Positions 7,278-13,640 are shown, counted from the first letter of the stretch. The stretch is 22,310 bases of DNA from Methanomassiliicoccales archaeon PtaB.Bin134 (GCA_002067045.1 MVPZ01000112.1:1-22310), one strand, 5' to 3'. Notes: a model not told the origin generated them from the sequence alone. Translations and numbers: made by a program.

Positions 7278-8357
7278 CTACAGCCACCCCTTGCGCCGGA
7301 AGTAGAACAGCATCAGCACGGACAGGCCGGTCATCGCCAGCAGCACCGCGGGATATGCCAGCTCGTTGTCCAACTCGGGCATGTACCGGAAGTTCATGCC
7401 GTAAAGACCGACAATGAAGGTCAGGGGGATGAATATGGTGGCGATGATGGTCAGGGTCTTCATGATCTCGTTCATGCGGTTGCTCACGGTGGACATATAA
7501 ACGTCGGTCAGCTCGGAGAGCATGTCAGTGTAGGTCTCCACCACGTCCATGACCTGTATGGAGTGATCGTACACATCGCGCAGGTAGGTGTTGGTGCTCG
7601 GCGACACCATCTCGATGTCCTGCCTCATCATGGCCGCCACCACCTCCCTTATCGGCCAGATGGACTTGCGCAGGAACAGCACCTCCCGCTTCAGGCGGTA
7701 TATGTCGCTCAGCACGTCCTGGTCCGGGTCGTCGGAGAGCTCCTCCTCGATGACCTCGATGAGGTCCCCCACCCGCTCCAAGGCCGGGAAGTAATTGTCG
7801 ACCACGGAGTCCAGCATGGAGTACACCAGGTAGTCCGCCCCGGACCTGCGCAGGCGGCCCTTGTTGTTGCGTATGCGCTCCCTGATGGGCTGGAACACGT
7901 CCCCCTCCCGCTCCTGGAAGGTGAGCACGTAGTTCTTGCCCAGGACCACGGAGAGCTGCTCGTAGGAGACCTCCTCTCCGTTGCTCCCCCGGTAGATCAT
8001 CTTGCCCACCAGGTAGATGTAGTCGTCGTAGACCTCCAGCTTGGGCCTCTGCCCCATGTGCAGGATGTCCTCCATTACCAGGGGGTGCAGCCCGAAGGCC
8101 TCCCCCAGCCGGCGGATGGTGTCCACGTCGGCCAGCCCGGAGAAGTTGAGCCAGGTGATGCTCGGGCTATCTCTCAGGGGTATGCACTCCTCCAGGGTGA
8201 TCCCGGTCCTCTCCTTGACCTCCGATTCGGTGTAGTCGATCATGGAGACGGTGGTGGGGGCCGGGACCCCGTCGCCGACATAGATGATGGAGCCGGGCGG
8301 CATGCCCACCTTCTTGGTGGCATGCTTCCTCAGGAAACGGTCCGTGACCCTGTCCAA
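7278..8357 (-). CDS. corA: CorA-type magnesium/cobalt channel
   Basis: 359 residues. Long cytoplasmic alpha/beta and coiled-coil region, then two C-terminal membrane helices (about 299-318 and 332-352) with the selectivity motif GMN at 320-322 in YGMNFRYMPEL, and a basic C-terminus (RRKGWL). HPLVMEDI (91-98) and TWLNFSGL are typical. It resembles the Thermotoga maritima CorA along its length, including residues before PPGS, which supports the TTG start at 8357 rather than the internal ATG at 8303. Forms pentameric Mg2+ (Co2+, Ni2+) channels in the plasma membrane. Four bases separate it from the msrB stop. Mg2+ is the usual counter-ion of polyphosphate and of phosphate moved by PiT, which makes the grouping sensible. 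Confidence 0.95.
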   Translation of the reverse strand: MDRVTDRFLRKHATKKVGMPPGSIIYVGDGVPAPTTVSMIDYTESEVKERTGITLEECIPLRDSPSITWLNFSGLADVDTIRRLGEAFGLHPLVMEDILHMGQRPKLEVYDDYIYLVGKMIYRGSNGEEVSYEQLSVVLGKNYVLTFQEREGDVFQPIRERIRNNKGRLRRSGADYLVYSMLDSVVDNYFPALERVGDLIEVIEEELSDDPDQDVLSDIYRLKREVLFLRKSIWPIREVVAAMMRQDIEMVSPSTNTYLRDVYDHSIQVMDVVETYTDMLSELTDVYMSTVSNRMNEIMKTLTIIATIFIPLTFIVGLYGMNFRYMPELDNELAYPAVLLAMTGLSVLMLFYFRRKGWL

Positions 8358-8361
8358 GCGC

Positions 8362-8754
8362 TCACTTCCTGGGCTTGAACCTCAGCGACGCGGAGTTGAT
8401 GCAGTAGCGCAGCCCGGTGGGTCGGGGGCCGTCGTCGAACACGTGGCCCAAGTGCCCGCCGCAGTCGGGGCACAGCACCTCGGTGCGCGCCATGCCGTGG
8501 CTGAGGTCCTCCTGCTCCTCCACCTCCCCCGCCGGGCGGGAGAAGCTCGGCCAACCGCAGCCGGAGTCGAACTTGTCCTCGGAGAGGAAGAGCTCCCGTC
8601 CGCAGCCCGCGCAGACGTAGGTGCCGGGGTCCCTGCTGCCATGGTACCTCCCGGTGAACGGGGCCTCGGTGCCCTTTTTCCTGAGCACGCGGTACTGCTC
8701 AGGGTCCAGCTCCTTCCTCCATTCCTCCTCGCTCTTAACCACCTTCCTGCCCAT
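8362..8754 (-). CDS. msrB: Peptide-methionine (R)-S-oxide reductase
   Basis: 130 residues, the normal MsrB size. Two zinc-binding CxxC pairs (Cys48/Cys51 and Cys95/Cys98), SGCGWPSF with Cys66 as possible resolving Cys, GHLGHVF, and the catalytic Cys118 in [11 protein letters not shown]. It reduces methionine-R-sulfoxide in oxidised proteins in the cytosol. The ATG at 8754 gives the normal family N-terminus; a longer open frame upstream runs through the promoter and is not believed. A minus-strand GATAAACATG (8781-8790) about 30 nt upstream is a likely TATA box. First gene of the msrB-corA-pit-DUF47 operon; a repair enzyme in this position is unusual. Confidence 0.95.
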   Translation of the reverse strand: MGRKVVKSEEEWRKELDPEQYRVLRKKGTEAPFTGRYHGSRDPGTYVCAGCGRELFLSEDKFDSGCGWPSFSRPAGEVEEQEDLSHGMARTEVLCPDCGGHLGHVFDDGPRPTGLRYCINSASLRFKPRK

Positions 8755-8810
8755 GTGAACCCCGGAAACATATGGTCGGGCATGTTTATCTCCCTTGCTG
8801 CCTGGATAAG

Positions 8811-8818
8811 GATAATAT
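8811..8818 (+). promoter_or_regulatory. TATA-like box for the PH-like membrane protein
   Basis: GATAATAT is centred 27 nt before the GTG start at 8842, which predicts a leaderless transcript. Back to back with the msrB promoter. Confidence 0.5.
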
Positions 8819-8841
8819 GTCATCTCGGCGTTGCACATGTC

Positions 8842-9354
8842 GTGACGTCCTACTCCACCTTCAGGGAGACCCAATACCTGCGCGCCTGGTGGTACATCAT
8901 CCTTATCGCCTCCATAACCGTGCTGCCCTGGTGGGGGGCGGTGACCCAGCTGGTCATGGGCGAGCCCTGGGGCAACAACCCGGCCTCCGACGAGTTCATG
9001 ATCATCTTCCTAGTGATATTCGGGGTCTTCTTCCCGCTGTTCCTGTTCTACATCCATCTCGTGGTGGAGGTCTCCGACGCCGTCTACATACGCTTCCAGC
9101 CGTTCATGATCAGGCCAAGGGTCATCCGCGCTCAGGACATCGTCACCCACCGCGCCGAGGAGTACGACCCCCTGGGCGAGTACGGGGGATGGGGCATAAA
9201 GGGGTTCTCCTCCAACCGGGCCTACAACGTCAGCGGGCGTAAGGGGGTCCGGATCGTCCTGAAGGACGGCAGGATGGTCATGATCGGCTCGCAGCGGGCC
9301 GAGGAGCTCAGCACGGCCATCTCGCACATGATGAGGACGGCGCCCCGGACCTAG
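8842..9354 (+). CDS. Two-TM membrane protein with PH-like C-terminal domain (DUF6141-like)
   Basis: 170 residues from a GTG start. Two membrane helices (about 14-37 and 52-74) joined by a short loop with [10 protein letters not shown], then a soluble beta-rich domain with EYGGWGIKG (113-121), [10 protein letters not shown] (127-136) and IGSQRAEEL (148-156). This layout, two TM segments followed by a PH-like fold, matches a widespread uncharacterised family that I believe is labelled DUF6141; the label is from memory. Function unknown. The GTG is chosen because a TATA-like box sits 27 nt upstream and nothing better is in frame. It is divergent from msrB, and its TAG overlaps the stop of the SOUL gene in a CTAG. 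Confidence 0.8.
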   Translation: MTSYSTFRETQYLRAWWYIILIASITVLPWWGAVTQLVMGEPWGNNPASDEFMIIFLVIFGVFFPLFLFYIHLVVEVSDAVYIRFQPFMIRPRVIRAQDIVTHRAEEYDPLGEYGGWGIKGFSSNRAYNVSGRKGVRIVLKDGRMVMIGSQRAEELSTAISHMMRTAPRT

Positions 9355-9884
9355 GGCGCCCGCCGCTCCGGCCCCTGCCGCACCCGCACGGCCACCTCGT
9401 TGTGGCGCATGAAGCCCGGGGTGAAGGGGGAGTTGTACCTCATCAGGAAGGGCCTCCCGTCGGTGATGTAGTCGGCCTCCTTAAGCTCTCCCAACAGCTC
9501 CATGGTCATCCGTTCCACCTCTCCGGGGCCGGCCTTCCCGCGGAAGCGGAGCACCGCGAAGAAGCCTCCCTCTATCTGCTCCAGGGACACCCTGGGGTCC
9601 ACAGGCTTGGGGGGCCGCCCCTTCAGGTCCCAGGGCAGCACGAAGGACATCTGCCCCTCCGAGGAGGGGTCCTCCGGGACCCCGGACCGGGTCACCACCG
9701 GGGTGGTCATGGGCAGCTTTGTCTCCTCCTCGTTGCCCCCCTCGATGTACCGGAACAGCAGCTGGAACGACTCGTCCTCCTCCATGTCGTACACCGTGGC
9801 CAGCTGAATGTCCGCGTATCTGCGCAGCTCGGCGTCGCCCAGGTGCTTCACCACCTCGTAGGGCATGCTGCGGACCATGCTCAC
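9351..9884 (-). CDS. SOUL-family haem-binding protein
   Basis: 177 residues. SOUL/HBP fold markers: an N-terminal YEVVKHLGDAELRRY segment, the FQLLFRYIEGGN segment, the MTTPVVT core motif, and a C-terminal half with RYNSPFTPGFMRHNEVAV. Such proteins bind haem or other tetrapyrroles, or act as haem carriers; the role in archaea is not settled. The GTG at 9884 overlaps the previous gene's stop as GTGA, so translation is probably coupled to the membrane-anchored DUF4097-like protein; ATG 9878 and 9866 are alternatives. Ends in a CTAG shared with the opposing gene. Confidence 0.88.
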   Translation of the reverse strand: MSMVRSMPYEVVKHLGDAELRRYADIQLATVYDMEEDESFQLLFRYIEGGNEEETKLPMTTPVVTRSGVPEDPSSEGQMSFVLPWDLKGRPPKPVDPRVSLEQIEGGFFAVLRFRGKAGPGEVERMTMELLGELKEADYITDGRPFLMRYNSPFTPGFMRHNEVAVRVRQGPERRAP

Positions 9885-10816
9885 ACCGTCCGTTCCGCGC
9901 TGATCTCTATGGAGCCGACGTCCACTTCTATCTGGAACTCCAGGTTGAACTGGTCAGGATGGTTCTGGCTGACCAGGTGAACGTCCAGGCCCTCGAACCC
10001 CTCCAGCTCGGTGTTGATATCCCCCACGTCCGTTTGCGAGGTGATCTCCGCGGCGGTGCTGCCGGCGATCCTCAGGTCCAGGTAAACGCTCCCGGTTACC
10101 GTGCGGCAGAGGATGGTGGCGTTCCCGCCGGGCGAGGCCTCCTGGGCCAGGTCGGCGTGCACGCTCCCGGTGGAGGTCCTGAGGGTCACTGTGACGCCGT
10201 CCTCCAGCACCGCGTTCGTGGCCTCCATGTACACCGAGCCCACATTGCAGCGCAGCTCCACATCGCCGGTGACCAGAACCCCTTCTCCCAGGTCGGCGTG
10301 CACCGATCCCACCTTGGCGAACAGGCTAACATCCCCCAGGTCCACGCCCGACGGGGCCTCCAGGTATACGTCGCCCACATCGGTGACCACGGTCACGCTC
10401 ACCATCATCCCCGGATCGATGATAAGGCGCATCCGGAGATCGTCATACTGCACCGTGGGGCCGGAGGGCATGTCCAGCACCACATTCACCAGCATGTCGT
10501 CGCCCACCGTGGACTGCTCCACCGAGAGGTCCACCGCGGGATCGGAGACGAACAGCCCCCTCCGGCCGTCCACGTCCAGGTCCACCGCGAGCACGTCTCC
10601 TATCATCTCCGCGAACTCCACCTCCACGGTGCAGATGTCCGCGTCCACGCTGAGCACGAGATTGCCCGGGCTTCCATCGGCGGCCACGGTCCTCTGGTCG
10701 TCCGCCTCGAAGGGCATGAGCGGGGCGAAGGCCAGCGCCGCTATGACGATCACGACTATGAGCATTATCCCCACCAGCAGGGCCAAGAGGCCTTCCCGGC
10801 CCCCGAGGTCATTCAT
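9881..10816 (-). CDS. Membrane-anchored beta-repeat protein (DUF4097/adhesin-like)
   Basis: 311 residues. One N-terminal membrane helix (about 9-31) after a short polar start, then an extracytoplasmic, acidic, beta-rich region. From residue about 147 a repeat recurs every 22-25 residues with the core [VT]G[DS][VI] (residues 147, 169, 192, 216, 241, 264 and, wider spaced, 300), each followed by a short strand. This is the look of a DUF4097-type beta-helix or roll. Probably faces the cell surface; ligand unknown. Start is the ATG at 10816, about 26 nt after a TATA-like TTATTTATC. Overlaps the downstream SOUL gene by four bases. Confidence 0.8.
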   Translation of the reverse strand: MNDLGGREGLLALLVGIMLIVVIVIAALAFAPLMPFEADDQRTVAADGSPGNLVLSVDADICTVEVEFAEMIGDVLAVDLDVDGRRGLFVSDPAVDLSVEQSTVGDDMLVNVVLDMPSGPTVQYDDLRMRLIIDPGMMVSVTVVTDVGDVYLEAPSGVDLGDVSLFAKVGSVHADLGEGVLVTGDVELRCNVGSVYMEATNAVLEDGVTVTLRTSTGSVHADLAQEASPGGNATILCRTVTGSVYLDLRIAGSTAAEITSQTDVGDINTELEGFEGLDVHLVSQNHPDQFNLEFQIEVDVGSIEISAERTV

Positions 10817-10836
10817 AGAGAAATATCCATCAGGGG

Positions 10837-10847
10837 ATAAATAAAAA
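10837..10847 (-). promoter_or_regulatory. TATA-like box / T-run before the DUF4097-like gene
   Basis: On the minus strand CTCTTTTTATTTATCC lies between the stop of the Fe-S gene and the next start. The TTATTTATC part is about 26 nt before the ATG and can be a TATA box, while the T5 just before it can end the upstream transcript. Confidence 0.5.
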
Positions 10848-10858
10848 GAGCGGTGCGC

Positions 10859-11701
10859 TCACTCCTTCCACACGTCCACCAGGCCGCTGAGGGTCCGCAC
10901 GGTGCCGACGATATAGTCCGGGTCCTCCATGTGCAGGGTGATGGCCCTCTCCGGGCAGGAATGGGCGCAGCGGGCGCAGCCCTTGCATAGGTCCTGGTCG
11001 ATGACCGCCTTCCCTCCGGAGATGGTCATGGCATGCACGTAGCACCCCTCGACGCAGAGGCCGCAGGCGTTGCATCTGTCCGCGTCCACGCTGAGGCTCA
11101 CCCCGGGCAGCCGCCTCATCTTCACCGATATCCCGGGGTCCAGCTGGGGTATCATCTTCCACAGGCAGCAGCAGGGGCAGCAGTTGCATATGGTCATGAG
11201 GTCCTCCTTGGGCTTTCCAGAGGTCCACATGCTGTCGATCTTGTTCCGTCCGATCAGATGCACCAGCCCGGCCTCCTCGCATCGGTCCAGGTGCGCCAGG
11301 GCCTCCTCCCTGCTGACCAGCCGTCCCAGCCTTGGGTCTATGTTCAGCACCGCCCTGCCCAGGAACAGGCATCCCAGCTCCCTGGGGTAGTCCTGGCAAT
11401 GACTGGAGGTGCGGCAAATGCAGTAGTTCATGATGAAGTGGTAGCGCGAGCGCTCGATGAAGTGCCGTATGACCTCTGAGGGAAGTACCAGGTCCTCCCT
11501 CTCCGGCATGGGGATGTCCAGGGGGATGTCCCTGACCTTCAGGGCGGACTCCTTCGGGAGCACGTAGATGTCGTCGCCGTCGAAGAAGGCCTTGTCCATC
11601 ATGCCGCCGAACAGGGGCCAACGGGTCAGCCTTGCCAATCTGAACCGATGCTTGAAGCCACCCTTGATCAGGCGGACGTAGACCATGGTCATCCGGCCCA
11701 T
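10859..11701 (-). CDS. Polyferredoxin-like 4Fe-4S protein with extra Cys-rich motif
   Basis: 280 residues. Two classical 4Fe-4S sets at the C-terminus: Cys210-xx-Cys213-xx-Cys216-xxx-Cys220 and Cys239-xx-Cys242-xx-Cys245-xxx-Cys249 followed by Pro. Upstream there are two further Cys groups: Cys94, Cys96, Cys102, Cys111 (CICR...HC...C) and a dense block CNCCPCCC (172-179). Up to four metal or Fe-S sites are thus possible. Likely a cytosolic electron-transfer or redox-sensing protein; no catalytic domain is recognised. ATG at 11701; ATG 11692 and 11687 are alternatives. A weak TATA-like TTCAATAG (complement of 11735-11742) is upstream. Divergent from the GNAT gene. Confidence 0.85.
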   Translation of the reverse strand: MGRMTMVYVRLIKGGFKHRFRLARLTRWPLFGGMMDKAFFDGDDIYVLPKESALKVRDIPLDIPMPEREDLVLPSEVIRHFIERSRYHFIMNYCICRTSSHCQDYPRELGCLFLGRAVLNIDPRLGRLVSREEALAHLDRCEEAGLVHLIGRNKIDSMWTSGKPKEDLMTICNCCPCCCLWKMIPQLDPGISVKMRRLPGVSLSVDADRCNACGLCVEGCYVHAMTISGGKAVIDQDLCKGCARCAHSCPERAITLHMEDPDYIVGTVRTLSGLVDVWKE

Positions 11702-11789
11702 GAGGATCCCTAGGGGCCCGGAAGGCCGTCCCGGCTATTGAACGCTTTCCCACCATCGCCTTGATGCTCCCCCTCCTCCATCACCGTCC

Positions 11790-12248
11790 ATGCGCTTTCA
11801 GCCCGTGCCCATGCAGGGCGATCACGCCAGGGCGGTGGTCGAATGGGGGTTCTACTCCTTCTACTCGTTCTATGACCTGAGGAACTGGCCCGAGGACATA
11901 GGATCATGGCTGGACCCCGAAAATTGGGCGGACACCTTCGCCGTACTGGACGAACAGGGGGAGCTGGTGGGGGAATACTCCTTCACCCCCCGGCAGGATG
12001 GGTTGGAGATAGGCCTCACCCTGAGGCCGGACCTGAACGGGAAGGGGCACGGAAAGGCCTTCGTGGAGAGGGCGGTGGAGCTGGCCCTGGAGATCTATCC
12101 GCACGACACCCTCATAATCAGGGTCTGGGAGCTGAACGGCAGGGCGCGCAGGGTGTACGAGAAGGCCGGTTTCTCCGTGGCCCGAAGGGAGAAGGTGGAC
12201 CTGGAAGGGATGCCCTGCAGCTTCCTGGTTCTGACCCGGCAGCGCTGA
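11790..12248 (+). CDS. GNAT-family N-acetyltransferase
   Basis: 152 residues, a single GNAT domain. The acetyl-CoA loop is LNGKGHG (82-88) after the strand IGLTLRPD; the closing pattern RVWELNGRARRVYEKAGF is typical of RimI/RimJ-like enzymes, which acetylate amino groups on proteins or small molecules. Substrate unknown. N-terminal third is aromatic-rich (WGFYSFYSFYDL), probably lining the acceptor site. No Shine-Dalgarno is seen before the ATG; the only A/T-rich block is 50 nt upstream, shared with the divergent Fe-S gene. Confidence 0.88.
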   Translation: MRFQPVPMQGDHARAVVEWGFYSFYSFYDLRNWPEDIGSWLDPENWADTFAVLDEQGELVGEYSFTPRQDGLEIGLTLRPDLNGKGHGKAFVERAVELALEIYPHDTLIIRVWELNGRARRVYEKAGFSVARREKVDLEGMPCSFLVLTRQR

Positions 12249-12256
12249 ATGCTATC

Positions 12257-12288
12257 ATTTCACTATCGTTGAAATCAACCCTTAATAA
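12257..12288 (+). promoter_or_regulatory. Promoter and candidate operator of the winged-helix gene
   Basis: TTAATAA (12282-12288) is centred 28 nt before the ATG at 12313, a leaderless geometry. Just upstream lies an inverted repeat ATTTCA (12257-12262) - 7 nt - TGAAAT (12270-12275), placed where an autoregulator or activator could bind next to the BRE. Confidence 0.55.
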
Positions 12289-12312
12289 CCGGAAAGGATA
12301 TGCTGAGCAGAT

Positions 12313-12600
12313 ATGGAGATCGAGGAGGTGGCCAAGGCGCTGTCGTCAGATACCCGCCTAAAGATCCTGAGGCTCCTGGCCGAGGGGGAGGCCTCGGCCG
12401 TGCACGTTTACAAGGTGTACAACGAGAGGTTCAGCGATCGCCGGGAGCGCGCCACCATCTACAGGGAGCTGGAGGTTCTGTTCAAGTGCAACTTCCTGGT
12501 CAAGACATACAAGGAGGAGAGCAAGGAGATAGTCTACCGGCTGGCGGCCCGCTCTATAAACCTGGACCTCATCCAGATGACCGCCTGCGCCGGCCCATGA
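12313..12600 (+). CDS. Small ArsR-like winged-helix transcriptional regulator
   Basis: 95 residues, one winged-helix domain of the ArsR/HTH type: EVAKALSSDTRLKILRLLAEGEAS is the usual first two helices, followed by a recognition-helix region (RRERATIYRELEVLFKCNFL) and a wing (YKEESKEIVYRLA). Cys at 59 and near the end (Cys92) could bind metal or sense thiols, but no clear metal site is seen. Probably a dimeric DNA-binding repressor or activator. Leaderless promoter 28 nt upstream. It lies directly before the three 69-residue genes and is a candidate regulator for them; this is inference from position only. Confidence 0.85.
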   Translation: MEIEEVAKALSSDTRLKILRLLAEGEASAVHVYKVYNERFSDRRERATIYRELEVLFKCNFLVKTYKEESKEIVYRLAARSINLDLIQMTACAGP

Positions 12601-12650
12601 TCCCGCAACTCTTTCCAGATCATCTATCAGGTTACTCCGCAAAGTATCTC

Positions 12651-12680
12651 GTTACATGCTGATGTAACAAGTGTTTATAC
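12651..12680 (+). promoter_or_regulatory. Operator plus TATA box of 69-aa gene copy 1
   Basis: GTTAC (12651-12655), 8 nt, GTAAC (12664-12668), 6 nt, TTATAC (12675-12680). The two half-sites form an inverted repeat lying directly upstream of the BRE/TATA. The same arrangement with the same spacings precedes copies 2 and 3. A further GTTAC lies at 12631-12635, exactly 20 bp upstream of the first half-site. Confidence 0.8.
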
Positions 12681-12707
12681 CCTATTAACTGAATCACAAA
12701 AACATTG

Positions 12708-12727
12708 GTAGCACTACCCTGTGCTGC
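12708..12727 (+). promoter_or_regulatory. Leader hairpin before the SD of copy 1
   Basis: GTAGCAC (12708-12714), loop TACCCT, GTGCTGC (12721-12727): a 7-bp stem with one G-U pair. Three bases later comes GGAGG (12731-12735), then 7 nt to ATG. Confidence 0.7.
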
Positions 12728-12742
12728 TGCGGAGGAAGAAAA

Positions 12743-12952
12743 ATGGTAACCGTGGAACTGACCTTCGGCGTGCCGGACAAGGTCGCTGATGAGGTGAAGA
12801 AGAAGTACAAGAACGAGAAGGACGCGCTGCGCGTGACCAAGGCCAACCCGGCCTTCCCGCCGTACTTCGCCGTCGGTGACCCCAGGGCCAAGCCCGAGGA
12901 GATCAAGGTGGACGGCAAGAAGTACTGGGTGTACCGCTGCTTCCAGGGATGA
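12743..12952 (+). CDS. Unrecognised 69-residue protein, copy 1 of 3
   Basis: I do not recognise this family. 69 residues, basic in the first half (KKKYKNEKDALRVTK), then a proline/glycine-rich middle (ANPAFPPYFAVGDPRAKPEE) and a C-terminal strand-like part ending KKYWVYRCFQG with the only Cys, Cys66. No signal peptide or membrane segment, so probably a small cytosolic protein. It differs from copy 2 at 5 residues and from copy 3 at 7. It has its own promoter, a leader of about 40 nt with a hairpin, and a strong GGAGG with 7 nt spacing, unlike most genes nearby, so high expression is likely. A T5 tract at 12991-12995 probably ends its transcript. Confidence 0.9.
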   Translation: MVTVELTFGVPDKVADEVKKKYKNEKDALRVTKANPAFPPYFAVGDPRAKPEEIKVDGKKYWVYRCFQG

Positions 12953-13123
12953 AGCTACCAGCGTACCTCCTTTTCCAAACCCCTTCTTCATTTTTCCATC
13001 ATTCCGCGCGGAAACGCAGCTCTCTTTCTACTGTGGCTCACCCTGGCCCTCGAGCACGATATTTGCCGTGCCGAACCGTCGGCGTTGCACGGCCCCTCAA
13101 CCGGTAACGCGGCTTTGAATCTG
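12953..13123. other. Spacer between copies 1 and 2
   Basis: No gene is seen. It holds the T-rich end of copy 1 (12991-12995) and a hairpin GCCGTGC (13065-13071) / GCACGGC (13087-13093) with an inner CCGA/TCGG pair that could also form. A GTAAC at 13104-13108 lies 20 bp before the first half-site of the copy 2 operator. Confidence 0.5.
12991..12995 (+). terminator. T-rich terminator after copy 1
   Basis: T5 in a pyrimidine-rich tract about 40 nt beyond the stop codon, the usual archaeal signal. Confidence 0.45.
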
Positions 13124-13153
13124 GTTACGCGGGGGCGTAACAAAGCCTTATAC
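13124..13153 (+). promoter_or_regulatory. Operator plus TATA box of 69-aa gene copy 2
   Basis: GTTAC (13124-13128), 8 nt, GTAAC (13137-13141), 6 nt, TTATAC (13148-13153). Spacings are identical to copy 1, but the 8-nt middle is unrelated (GC-rich here), so the half-sites themselves are what is kept. Confidence 0.8.
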
Positions 13154-13176
13154 CCCCGTTAATCACTGATACTCTA

Positions 13177-13195
13177 TGCGGTGTTAACAACCGCA
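13177..13195 (+). promoter_or_regulatory. Leader hairpin before the SD of copy 2
   Basis: TGCGGT (13177-13182), loop GTTAACA, ACCGCA (13190-13195), a perfect 6-bp stem. GGAGG follows at 13200-13204, 7 nt before ATG. Confidence 0.7.
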
Positions 13196-13211
13196 CAAGG
13201 GAGGAAATAGA

Positions 13212-13421
13212 ATGGTAACCGTGGAACTGACCTTCGGCGTGCCGGACAAGGTCGCTGATGAGGTGAAGAAGAAGTTCAAGGACGAGAAGGACGCACTGCG
13301 CGTGACCAAGGCCAACCCGGCCTTCCCGCCGTATTACTCCGTTGGTGACCCCAGGGCCAAGCCCGAGGAGATATCCGTCGACGGAAAGAAGTACTGGGTC
13401 TACCGCTGCTTCCAGGGCTGA
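13212..13421 (+). CDS. Unrecognised 69-residue protein, copy 2 of 3
   Basis: Same length as copies 1 and 3, with changes at residues 22, 24, 42, 43 and 55 relative to copy 1 (Phe, Asp, Tyr, Ser, Ser). The block from Lys26 to Tyr41 and the C-terminal KKYWVYRCFQG are unchanged. Coding DNA is nearly the same as copy 1 while the spacers on both sides are not alike, which points to selection or gene conversion acting on the coding part. Own promoter, hairpin leader and GGAGG. A T5 (13465-13469) about 45 nt downstream is the likely terminator. Function unknown. Confidence 0.9.
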   Translation: MVTVELTFGVPDKVADEVKKKFKDEKDALRVTKANPAFPPYYSVGDPRAKPEEISVDGKKYWVYRCFQG

Positions 13422-13464
13422 ACGTTCTGGGACCGCTAACCCCTCAAACCACTTCACATTCCCA

Positions 13465-13469
13465 TTTTT
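13465..13469 (+). terminator. T-rich terminator after copy 2
   Basis: T5 in a pyrimidine-rich stretch (CCCATTTTTC) beyond the stop of copy 2. Confidence 0.45.
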
Positions 13470-13555
13470 CATCGCTCCCATGAGGGCGGGGGCTCTGTCA
13501 TACATCCAGCAACATGATACCGATCGGCCGGACGGGATACTGGCAATGGAATCCG

Positions 13556-13585
13556 GTTACCGATCCATGTAACAAACCCTTATAC
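13556..13585 (+). promoter_or_regulatory. Operator plus TATA box of 69-aa gene copy 3
   Basis: GTTAC (13556-13560), 8 nt, GTAAC (13569-13573), 6 nt, TTATAC (13580-13585), the same as copies 1 and 2. The position 20 bp upstream reads GATAC (13536-13540), a one-base variant of the half-site. Confidence 0.8.
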
Positions 13586-13607
13586 CACTGGATGATTTTC
13601 CCGGGGC

Positions 13608-13625
13608 TGGCGGAACAACCCGCCA
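13608..13625 (+). promoter_or_regulatory. Leader hairpin before the SD of copy 3
   Basis: TGGCGG (13608-13613), loop AACAAC, CCGCCA (13620-13625). GGAGG follows at 13629-13633, again 7 nt before ATG. Confidence 0.7.
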
Positions 13626-13640
13626 AAAGGAGGAAAAAAC

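Noticed and set aside
8755..8874. N-terminal extension of msrB
   Set aside because: It crosses both divergent promoters and overlaps the opposing gene; the MsrB family starts at 8754.
12703..12742. Riboswitch in the leaders of the 69-residue genes
   Set aside because: The leaders are about 40 nt with one simple stem and no conserved loop sequence, too small for a known ligand-binding fold; kept only as structured leaders.
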